Below are positions 11,695 through 21,621 of a stretch of DNA of 64,000 bases, piece by piece. Position 1 is the first letter of the stretch. Every line of letters starts with the position of its first letter. This DNA comes from Bifiguratus adelaidae (lineage: Eukaryota > Mucoromycota > Endogonomycetes > Endogonales): positions 216,310-280,309 of the forward strand of contig MVBO01000010.1 in assembly GCA_002261195.1 (NCBI GenBank), written 5' to 3'. A program made the translations under genes and the position numbers. The notes under the pieces are model-generated. The model was not told where the DNA came from and did no database searches. It worked only from the letters and a program-made list of their open reading frames with translations.

Positions 11695-13312
11695 CTATAT
11701 ACCTTTTATAGTCATCACTTTCTTGATCACACCCATTAACTCTAATCCACGGAAACGTCCCAAAGCACCCTGTCTTGCGGAGATTTCATCAAAACAAGTG
11801 ACGTGATCGCAGGTCATTGACATTTCCACTGGATTTGCGGACAGTCTTGCCATGGTCACAGGCACAGGTTCGTAAGAATGATCCCCATACAAGACGGGTG
11901 TTGAGTGATCTCCTGTAAGTGTGATGACTACGGGTACCTGCATCTGCTCTAGCTGTTTGACGACTCGACCGAGCACATGATCAATCTCTTGAAGGAAATG
12001 GATTTTGCGATGAACGTCCTTGTCGTGTCCAGCATCGTCTACAGCCTTGATATGGACAAAGCAAAAGTCGTAACCTGTAGAAAAATAGAGAACAAAGACG
12101 ATGAGAACGTCGCAATGATTTCGGCTGGGTCAAGGATGGCTTACCGGAGGATGTAATAGCAGCCACGGCAGCATCACCTTTTGCTTGCAAATTGGTCTGA
12201 TAGTCGCCTGTGGCGCCCGGTACAGTGAGCACATCTATCAAAGCATGAGAACGGCCATAACTGACAGTTTGGCAAGCACATACCCATACCAATAGACATA
12301 CCCAGTCCCGCAATGATACATGTCGGAGCAATCATGGACGCTCTAAGACCATGCAGCTCCTGTATCGTCGGTACCTGTTCCTATATGGTCAATGCCTGTC
12401 GCACTGATTCAATGGTAGCAATATTCACCTCAATGCGAGATCCTGCTCCCCGAAGCAAAACACAGTTAGCTACAGTCTTTCCGGCTGCTTTTCGTTCTGC
12501 ATTGACGGGATGGTTCGTCAAAATGCGCTGAATTTCGCGTGATAGCTCATTGATGACAGCGCAGGTCCTTTGTGCCTCAGGGCTCGGCGCATTGGATGAT
12601 GGAAGACACTCTATTAGGGGCAAGCTGCAAGGGAAAAAGGATGAGATGAATGTCCGACGATAGACATCAATTTCTGCATACTTGTCGCGCAAGGGATCCG
12701 TTCCTGTAATTTCATCCGAGAGACCTTGACCACGAACACGTACCCCACACCGATGCTCCGTGGCGTACTTGACGGCAATTTCAACATCCGGAAAGGAAGG
12801 TAGGTTTCATACTATCCAATGCTTGACACAGAATAGGACCTTCAAGCTCAAAGTGACGCGACGCACGACGCCGTAGCACAATGTTTGTGCCTTGATCCAG
12901 AGTGGCAAAGTTGGATTTAAAGGCGATATCTCCGTGTATCATGGGTAAGCCGGCACCCATGGACTCAAACGCTCCTCTACCACGATAATATCTGATAAAG
13001 AAGGTCAGAAAAACATGCTAACCTCACCAACCCTTTGCCCTACTTTCGTGGATCGTAACCAAGAATGGACATGTGCGCTGTATCGGATCCGCAAGCTAGA
13101 CCTGGCTCCACAGGATCCATGAGACCCGATAGACCGCATGCTGGAAACATTAGGCAATACTCATCAAAAAGTCAAGCTAAACGCATCGTACCTGCGAGCG
13201 CATCCATATGAGGAGTATTTGCATATTGTAGGGGTGTTTTGTGATCTAGTTCTGGTATAGCAACGTCTCCCAAGCCGTCGACAAGGAAGAAGAGCAATTT
13301 GCATGTCGACAT
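11695..13312 (-). CDS. Archaeal-type cofactor-independent phosphoglycerate mutase (ApgM family)
   Basis: The spliced minus-strand product starts [20 protein letters not shown], the metal-binding start of the alkaline-phosphatase superfamily. Then come [37 protein letters not shown] with the catalytic-serine region, [17 protein letters not shown], and late [20 protein letters not shown] with metal-binding Asp/His. These are hallmarks of ApgM, which interconverts 2- and 3-phosphoglycerate using two metal ions and no bisphosphate. Yeasts use a cofactor-dependent enzyme of a different fold instead, so its presence here is notable. About eight introns; borders in 12000-12900 are approximate. Confidence 0.85.
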
Positions 13313-13537
13313 GCCGCAAATTAGGAGTGCGAAGAAAACTTGGCTGTGGGTGTGTGAAGGTTAACTGTTGTCAATCACTGCATGGTGACAGAGTGATTCA
13401 CTCTGAACGCGCAAGTTAGGGAAGAACTCATCCTCCCTGAACTGACATTGCGGCGACGAGGGTCAGCAGGTGTGCATGCCTAGGTAATCCAAGAGTATTC
13501 GCGTCTATTATATGGCCCATCCTAGTCTACGATACAT

Positions 13538-14774
13538 CTACCAGAACGTATACCGTTCCTTCTCTTGCCCGTCTATGAGCACTTTCTCAAAGTGCATTGT
13601 TTGGCCTTTGCGTCCGCCTGGAATTCTGCCTGTCCACGAATCTTCAGCCTTGACCAGCTTGCTCACGATGCCTTCGATATGGGAACCATTGTGCCAGTAC
13701 ACAACATTACAGTGGATCTGCGACCTTTTCTCTGAATCGGACAAAATCTTGTCCGTCAGTGTTCTGTCGATGCGAGCGAATAGGATATCTGTTGGCGCAA
13801 GCCGCGTTGCTGGACAAAAGTCGTTCTAAATGGGCATCAAGTTTCCTGTGAAGACCGACATTGATAAGTGACATACCGCTCCATCTCCCACATACGTGAT
13901 GGCGTTGTACCTATCGGCATGCTGAGCCAAAACCTTGTCCAACACTTGGCCTGAATCATTGTCAACCATTGCTCAATGCAATGAATACACTATCCGTCCA
14001 TACCTTTGCAAATGTTTGGCGCACAGGGAAATCGACATCCATGAGGGGTGTTACTTTCTCTGATATAGCGCTCTATCCGCAAGCGCTCCGTCGTGCCATC
14101 CTTCTCCCAGGATCCTCTATTCGTTATTACATTGACCTCGCCTTCATCTTGATGGATTCGGAAGAGATGCCGTATCTTGTAACTGCGAAGAATGCGATCA
14201 ATGAAGGCAGTATTGGCATCTGAGAGAATAAACAAATCTGCTGGTGGTGTCATGGATGAAAGAAGCTCTACTGTTTTTAGCAGACCTGGATGCTACGATA
14301 GTGTTAGATAACTCCCTTCATCCGTGCCATATGGCCGGCGAAATTGTAGCACTTACGACGGGAACATCATCCAAGCGCTGCTCGATCTGTTCACGTGTGA
14401 TACCAAGCTGGTGCATACGACCAAGAGCTCGATCCCTGCAGAACAAACGCTTGTGTATGAGTCACCGCTGATCAGAGAGTGGGAAATTATCACACTTACA
14501 TTAAATCCGTCCATTGCCCACCTGCTTGAGATAGCGCATGCGTCTCTTCCCATACTTCTGGAGCAAGCCCATTTACAACCCAATAGTCGCTATCATGATT
14601 GATCAATGACCTAGAAGGGATTTGTCAACATGCCAAACAAAAAACGATTTGCATATCAAACTCAATAGCTGAAAGAACACCCATCCGCAAAGAGACAGAC
14701 ACTGCAACCCAACCTTACCAATCGAAATCAAAGACGGCCAGCACTCTGGGAAGCTTATCAACCGCCGCTGGCAT
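13538..14774 (-). CDS. HAD phosphatase of the PHOSPHO/PLP-phosphatase-related family
   Basis: Starts MPAAVDKLPRVLAVFDFDW, where DFD is the HAD motif I nucleophile, and then splices. Later parts read PPADLFILSDANTAFIDRIL (motif II-like Ser-Asp), TPHGCRFPCAPNICKGMD, a Cys-rich motif typical of this family, and AITYVGDGA/NDFCPATRL over an intron, giving the motif IV acidic pair. The end, ~65 residues with WHNGSHIEGIVSKL, is less conserved. Animal PHOSPHO1/2 act on phosphocholine, phosphoethanolamine or pyridoxal phosphate; which substrate applies here cannot be told. Six or so short introns; several exons between 13840 and 14700 are approximate. Confidence 0.85.
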
Positions 14775-14867
14775 GTTTCCGAGCAAGTTCGGGTACAAGG
14801 TGTGATGAGTGTTTCTTCAACTTTAAATTGACGCACGTGCGCACATTGCCTTGTCACGCGTGATCCA

Positions 14868-16558
14868 ATGTTGGCACTGGGATACGTCTGCCGGAGTTGT
14901 CTCCATGGCGCACTCAGGACAGGCGGTTCTCGTTTACGGGGGAGCGGTCGACGATTCGTCTCGGCGGCTGTGCGACAAATACAGCGTCCCGATCGGAAAT
15001 CGTCGAGTTCGTCACTGGCACAATACAACAAACACCTAGGGCTATTAAGGAGGAAACCCGGTGTTGCGGGTGAGGATCTGTTGCAGCAGACTCTGAAGGA
15101 ATGTACGAGTATCAAGCGAGCGGGATTACAACCCGATCTCTCCACATACGAGAGCCTTATTGCCATCTTTTGCAAAGTGGGCTCAGTCCGGGAAGGCATG
15201 AAAACATTGGAAGAAATGCTGCAGTTCAGCATTGAGCCGTCCGTTAGCATCTTCGACACATTATTAAGGGTATGTAAGAGTATGCATCTGCCATTCATAA
15301 GCGGTACGACTGACGTTTCGTGTCCAGGCAGCTGCAAGTCAGGACATGATGAACGAATACAATCAACTTCTTTTGCTCTTACAAACCAATTGTCAGAGCA
15401 AGATCACCCCAGCTATATACCAGCATATCATTCAAGTCATGTGTCAGCATGGTGACTATGAGCGCGCACTCAACACGCTTCATGCAGCCATCGATCAGGG
15501 TATCATACCAACACTAGCTACTTTTGTACAAGTCATTCGAGCAAGTATCGACAACATGGAGCACAAGGAGGCATATGCTCTGCTTTTGAAGGCAGAAAAG
15601 CTAGTCGATCTAAGTGAATACCCCAAAATCTACCTGGAATGCTTGAGAAGTGCAGCCGATGATCTTTCCGTAAGTTGTTACGTGGCAACATGAACATCTC
15701 CAGGTAACCATGACGCCAAATTAGCACGAAGCAACGCAATCCTGCTGGAAGCAGACTGTTACTGTATATCAGATTGAACCGGACGAAGGCACCTGTATGA
15801 AAGTGCTCCACGTGGCAGGCCAGAATGGAGACGTTGAACTGGCAAACGCAGTGATCGATTATTATGTGACAAACGGCTTCGACGTCGGCGAACCTCATTT
15901 TGCACCGCTGCTACAAGCTTACGCCAAGTCCGGACAGATCAAGAGTGCTTTCGAACTACTGGCTTTCATGCGTGAGAAAGGTGTTCCTCCACTGAAAGAG
16001 ACTGCAGTGCCCATATACCATCAGATCCGCAATGATCCCTCAGCTATCGACGGCGCCTTCAGGATTCTTGAAGAATTACATAGAGACGGAAAAGATGTCG
16101 ATGTTACGGCTCTCAATATTATCATACACGCTTGTGCAAAGGCCGGTGATGTCCAGAAAGCCATGGAGGTGTATCACGGAGCGCGCGACATTGGCGTGAT
16201 ACCGAATCGAGATACCTACAACTCTGTCTTGGATGCTTGCATAGCCGCAAAGCAGCCCTACGAAGCCAAAGTTATTATCGACGATATGCACTCGGCTGGT
16301 GTATCACCTGACGTGGTGACCTACGGGAAAATGGTTGTGGTGGAATGCACACGTAGCGACTACGAAAACGCCTTCAATTATCTTTCCGAGATGAAGAGAC
16401 GACGAATGGTACCATTGGAAGGATGCTATCTAACCCTAATCCGTCATATGATACGCCATGACGACGCACGTGTACATAGGATTGTCCGCGAAATGACTAG
16501 GCATGGTTATGCATTGGATCATCGACTGGCTGATCAACAAAAACATGTACAATACTGA
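14868..16558 (+). CDS. Mitochondrial pentatricopeptide-repeat (PPR) protein
   Basis: Three exons (introns near 15271-15327 and 15669-15722) give about 525 residues. The first ~50 residues are rich in Arg, Ser and Ala without acids, as in a mitochondrial presequence. At least eight PPR-like helical pairs follow; the clearest are PDLSTYESLIAIFCKVGSVR, DVTALNIIIHACAKAGDVQK, PNRDTYNSVLDACIAAKQPY and PDVVTYGKMVVVECTRSDYE. PPR proteins bind organellar RNA one base per repeat and act in its processing, stability or translation. I cannot match this one to a named yeast protein. Only 29 nt separate its stop from the next ATG on the same strand. Confidence 0.88.
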
Positions 16559-16587
16559 AAAATAGAATTAATTAGGCAAATGCGTCG

Positions 16588-17773
16588 ATGATGAGTAAAG
16601 ACAGCGTTGAAGCTCAAATAGGTGCCTTGAGCTTGCATTCGGGTGATGCTGCAAATGGCGCTACCACTACAAAGGACGAGCTTTCCAAAGAGACGGCATT
16701 GCATTCCAAAAGGGGCAAAACCAAGTCTAGTAATGGTGCAACGAGGGCTAGACCTTCTCTTGAACTCGTCAAGGAACGCATCAAGTGTCTTGGAAAGAAT
16801 CCCGAGCAAAGTAAGCAAAGTCTAGCAAAGTCGCTCCTTGGCACTCGTGCGTGCTGAAAATATTGACGTCTAGGCATCCTGAACGTCATCAAGCTAGCTT
16901 GCTACTCCACATTGTCCTCACCCAGCTATGAAACGACCTTACAATCCATCAAAGCCGCCTTTTATCAACGCGACTACCTCTCCATCTTTTCGAATCCCTC
17001 CAACCTTCCCGTATACACAGCAGCCTATATACCTGGTCGCGCACTCTGTTACTATCACATTTTCAAGGATGAACCGAACCTTCGACGTCTTTTAGCTGGC
17101 CAGACGCGCATCTTTCTACCTGGCTCTGGATCAGGGTCAGAGCTCATTGGTATCAGCGCAGCGATGTTGTGGGCATCTTCCCCCGATCAGCAGATTTCAT
17201 TACACATGCAGGATATTGGGGAATGGGATGGTGTCCTGCAGGATCTAGAGAAAGCGGCCAGAAGTTCGTGGAATCTGCAGGACCAGATCACATGCACATT
17301 TGAGCAGGGCGATATCCTGGAGCCGACAGATCAACGCAAGAGCGAGATACAACAGGCCAAAATGATTACCTTTATGTTTGTGCTGAATGAACTCTTCAAG
17401 GATAAAAGTAGGGCTATACGTTTGATCCAGGATGTGATCAAGGATATGGCCAGAGGCTCTTATTTGCTGGTAGGTTCACGGTTTCAGACCCTGATTGCTT
17501 TTACTCAATCAATTCAGGTGGTCGATTCCGCAGGATCATTCTCACATTTGCAGATCGGTGGAAAGCAGTACATGGTATACTTTTTGCTGGATGCATTAAA
17601 GGAACTCGAAACCGTCGTCTCGTATGATGCAAAGTGGTATAGGTGAGCATTGCTAGTCTCAGACCGTCTCAGCATTGGTGACTGACGAGACGATTAGATT
17701 CCCCGATGACTTGACGTATCCTGTCGATCTTCAAAACATGCGCTACTTTTTGCGCCTGTACCGTAAAATGTAG
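16588..17773 (+). CDS. Bmt6-like 25S rRNA m3U methyltransferase
   Basis: Three exons (16588-16810, 16874-17642, 17698-17773) give about 355 residues. After a ~70-residue disordered start, the core has TAAYIPGRALCYYHIF, then FLPGSGSGSELIGISAAM, a glycine-rich SAM-binding motif I with acidic residue, then LHMQDIGEWDGVL and MITFMFVLNELFKD. The pattern fits the fungal Methyltransf_34/DUF3115 family, whose yeast member Bmt6 makes 3-methyluridine in 25S rRNA. I rely on recall of the family pattern, so the methyltransferase call is firmer than the exact target. The C-terminus MRYFLRLYRKM is reached through the last small exon. Confidence 0.65.
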
Positions 17774-17874
17774 ATTGCAGGCTGGGCAACATAGAACTAG
17801 TCCACGGGATGGTGTAGATTGACAGTTTATTTTGAGATTTGGTGTATAGGAGGCAAAAGCTAGCTTAAGCCTCT

Positions 17875-18536
17875 GTCAATTCACGAAGACGACGGACAGT
17901 GGATCGTACGGTGGCAGCAGCAGTGGTGCTAAAGGAAAAGTCCCTCAGTCGATGTTACATGATTCCCAATTCCACTCGACTTACGAGACGGTCCAGGCAC
18001 CTCCAGCCATGGTCTTGCGGCAAGCCTTGCACTTCCAGATACCAACAGCTGTACGCTTAACAGAGTCCTGCACAGGAGATAGCACAATGTTCAGCACAAG
18101 CTCTGCTCAACAAGCTCTTGCCAATGAGTGATCCTTACCTTTCCGCAGAAAGTGCATGTGTATTTGGCGTGTTGGGTGATTTCCATCTTCTTGACTTGCT
18201 TTCTAAGGGAAGCACCATAACGAGTACCGTACTTTCCGGTTACTCCGACTATACAAACGCCAAGGTAAGCCAGTATGTTCTCCCTTTGCAACACGACAAG
18301 CAGTCCACTTACCCTTCTTCGTGCGTTTGGCCTAGATGAACATGGAAAGGGAAGCAAAAGAAAAAGGCAAAAAGCAGGCATTAGTGATCGCTCATGACCC
18401 CCTCATCTCGAGCATGACCTTCAGGTCAGACAACTTTAAAGGCGTAGCATCACTGATGTCCCATCTGGAAAGGGATGCTACGCCCGAGAGCAGTACACTG
18501 CCATGTTTAAGTCTCCCACTTACCATGACTGATCGA
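17875..18536 (-). CDS. RPL43: 60S ribosomal protein eL43 (L37a)
   Basis: The ATG at 18534-18536 is directly followed by an intron (18332-18533, donor GTAAGTGGG), the common arrangement in ribosomal protein genes. Later exons give [70 protein letters not shown] and [14 protein letters not shown]. The two CxxC pairs (CTFC and CKAC) bind the structural zinc. The protein is the expected ~92 residues. It converges with the Bmt6-like gene; the stops are 101 bp apart. The first intron holds a strong hairpin listed separately. Confidence 0.96.
18429..18475 (-). ncRNA. Hairpin in the eL43 first intron, possible snoRNA
   Basis: GGCGTAGCATC (18432-18442) and its exact complement GATGCTACGCC (18464-18474 region) form an 11-bp stem enclosing ~22 nt that can itself pair GATG with CATC. 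Introns of ribosomal protein genes often host snoRNAs, and this intron is about four times longer than most in the window. I see no convincing C/D box set and no clear ACA box, so the class is open. Confidence 0.3.
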
Positions 18537-19149
18537 TGGATGCAAACTAAGAGGAGGAATCCTTAATCTGCTGCAGCGCAACAAGGTCATCCAGGATCGA
18601 CGTCACTGCTAAGCCACTCGCACTTTATAAGGGTGGCGCTTTCGCAACGCATTTGTCTTCTTGTTTGTAGAAGGTATGTACAGGACACTGGTTGGAACAA
18701 GGCCCTATCGAAGCTTTGAAAGGCTCACGACAAGTGACGTGTCTCTCAAAGTCAATATGTTGGCCAAGATTCTGAATGCACAGTGACTTTATACGGGAGC
18801 TCATGATGTTTGCCTTGTGGACTCGATCGCTCACGCGCGTACATTTTCTTTCAGGACTCAGATTGGTTCGCTTTTCAAGAGCAAGCAAGATCTTTGATCT
18901 CTGAGTGTAAGTATCAAACCATCGTGGATCATCAATGATGGTTCACTTTATATATATGTTAGACTTCCGACGCAACGTCTGAAGACATTCTTCTGGACTG
19001 AGATGAATATGCCATGCATATTTGACGTGTCGATGTTCTCTCGTGTTGGATCACCATAGTAACCGTTGCATTTGTAGGCATTGTATAGCACATGTTCTAA
19101 GGTAAAACTAGCGCGCAGAATAAAAGCCCTTGATCACCAAATTATATGC
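18537..19149. other. Intergenic region with TATA element and dyad
   Basis: About 610 bp between the divergent eL43 and neurochondrin genes. It holds the doubtful small ORF, a TATATATAAAG on the minus strand near 18950, and an inverted pair AACCATC (18917-18923) / GATGGTT (18937-18943) next to it. Otherwise nothing is recognised. Confidence 0.45.
18625..18888 (-). CDS. Doubtful small Cys-containing ORF
   Basis: An ORF of up to 88 codons reads on the minus strand. Its longest form would start with a non-ATG codon; the internal ATG at 18804 gives 59 residues ending CVAKAPPL, with five Cys around CREPFKASIGPCSNQCPVHT. A TATATATAAAG sequence lies upstream at about 18947-18957 in the right orientation. 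No signal peptide, no family recognised. It may be a small gene, the last exon of something, or chance. Confidence 0.22.
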   Translation of the reverse strand: MLALEKRTNLSPERKCTRVSDRVHKANIMSSRIKSLCIQNLGQHIDFERHVTCREPFKASIGPCSNQCPVHTFYKQEDKCVAKAPPL

Positions 19150-21395
19150 ATGGAGCATTGGCAAGAACAACTTACGAGTTGTCTTCAATTGTTGCATAAT
19201 GAAGCCTCTGATGAGTCAAAGTTTGTTGCACTGCTCCTGCTGCCACGTATTGTTGATCCTAACAACGAGGCCGCGGTAATGCAAGCCTTCAATGGCATGA
19301 ATTTCAAGTTTCTCGACAGGATGTTGCGAACAGGTAAATGTCACTCACGTTACCCGACGACTCAACAACATTGACGTAGCGCTTTGATAGGCCACAACCC
19401 GAACTCTGATGTATCTGTGGAGCTGCTACATTCAGTGGCGTGCGAGATATTGAAAGCGTTCACAAACTATCAAAAATGCATTTCCTCGGATGATATGGTT
19501 ATGCGAATACCTGCGCTCTTGGACTGTCTCCGTCGATGGTATGCTTTGCGCTGGCATTTGGGAGGCAATTTTGCTTATCGTTGCATAGGGAAAACCCGGA
19601 ATTGCAGGATCAATTACTTAATCTCTTGGACGCGCTCGCTTCGATTGATCAAAGTATGGTCATTTTCTTCCGAGCCGACATTATGATACAGCTGATCCGC
19701 CTTTGTGAGTTATCAGATGATGGTGAGGCACTCAGGATGGCATGCCCTTCAATGATTGCTTATGCAAACTACTAGAGCGAGTGCTTGCCTTGTGGCTCAA
19801 AATACATTTGACGGCACTGAGGGTAATCTATCCGAAGCAGCAAGAGACTACAGTTGCGTCCAATGCACCAGCACGGAGCGAACTGGAGTCCATCTTTATT
19901 CACTCACTCATGGATGACAGCTTATCGTCACTTTCGCACATATTGGCGACCGGCAACAAGACGAAACAATTGCAGGTTCTGGAAAGCTTGAGCGTCGTTC
20001 TAAATAGGGTGGATGTGAGTGTTATTTCCTCCCATCTGATGCGATGAAATTCACTAGTTTACAGATTGCTCCCGTGGAAGACAAAGCAGTTGATGCGAAG
20101 ACTATTGCAAATCTTCGATCCGGACTAATGGATATCCTCAGCAGCAAAATTGGTAGGTTCATTGCAAACGCCTGCTCTGTACTAAATCAAACTTTAATAG
20201 ATTCAAAGAGACGCTTCCAAGCGCTTTCCCTCGTTGCTGCAATCATTCGAATTTATGGCTTCAATCGTGTGATGCTTCCAAGTGGAAACGACAAAGCAAA
20301 GCGCCTTCTCCCGTTGACCATCCAATTGTCCTGCATAGAAGTCAGAGTCGGTCTAGACTTGGTCATGGAAGCGCTAGAAAGTCGAACATTGAATGAAGGA
20401 GGTAAACAAGAGGACGAAAATGCGCAGAGATGCAAGGAGCATTCCACGAGTGAATTAGTGACGGTTTGCTACATGATCATTGAGGAAACTGTCCAAAACG
20501 TGACCGCAGATCATTCCGCAACATCAGCGTCGCTTGATATCGATGCAGTGAAAAACATCCATTCGGCACTCGTAGAGTGTTTCAACAATATCTTCGCCTA
20601 CATTGTCCAAGCTTACGTAAGTTGGTACCAGCCTTTGGGACATTTGTTTGCTCATCAGATACGCAGAGCATTTTCTCTGACCGAGATGATGTCCTTCCGG
20701 AGCCCATAGATTTTGCTTCAGTTCGCATTGCTGCGGTATGGCTAGCTGAAGAGGAAGCCACCAGCAAGGAAATTCATCGATTGCTACCAATTTTTGTCCA
20801 AATCTACCGGTATGATCACCCGCTACAACCCTGCCCTTCGTTACTGACTTGAACGTGTACCAGATTGGCTAATGCCGACAAGCTGACCGAATGGCAACGT
20901 CAATTGGACATGAGATCCATCCTGACGCCTGCATTGCTCAATCTCACAACCGACAGCTCTTTCCAAAAGGATTTCGTCGATGCTCAAGGCGCCAATACCA
21001 TGATTGAGCGTATCAAGGAATGTTTCAACGCACGGCAGGACGTTTCGAGTTTGGGCGAGGTGGAAGTGCTTGTCAACATTGCTGTATCCGGTTTTACAAC
21101 GCAGATCTTGCAGGCTTGCCTTGGTTGGGATCATGCGGAACAATTGTTCGAGCCAGCGCTATCGCGCATCGGGCACTACGTGGCAACCATGTCCGAGAAA
21201 GAAATCCTTTTTGCCGTCAATGCAACCCTTCTCTTACTCCTCTTGGAACGAGCGGCACATGGACGCAATAAGGGTGCGTCATTTTTGAGCAGAGCGCGAG
21301 CCCTCTACGACGCTTGCGAATCACAAAAAGACAAGATACCAGCGGCCGCCTTGGAGGTGACTGCCATTGGAAAACAACTCTTAGATGCTTCATAA
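19150..21395 (+). CDS. Neurochondrin-family protein
   Basis: Spliced from about seven exons. The start MEHWQEQLTSCLQLL is followed by DESKFVALLLLPRIVDPNN and NGMNFKFLDRMLRT, the signature beginning of the neurochondrin family, then helical-repeat sequence throughout: IPALLDCLRR, LQDQLLNLLDALASIDQ, SKRRFQALSLVAAIIRIYGF, VRIAAVWLAEEEATSKEIHR and LLPIFVQIYR. The end TAIGKQLLDAS is hydrophilic. In animals neurochondrin is a cytosolic helical-repeat adaptor; in fungi its role is little studied and I infer none. The frame is open well upstream of 19150, but that ATG fits the family start. Confidence 0.82.
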
Positions 21396-21621
21396 CGAAG
21401 CCTTTGCTTTGCATACTGTACATTAGCATTTTACATGGTCTAGAGATTGCTCAAAACACGGGAGAATTCACAATGAATAATCGCTCCTCGTGCTTTCTAA
21501 TCCATCGTATAAGTTGGTTGGCGGCGGCGATCATGCTGGACTTTGACACTTGGGGATTGAAGCATGCATACAACTCAAAGGTCGATGTGATCTAAGAAAA
21601 AGGTCAGATTGGACAATTCAT

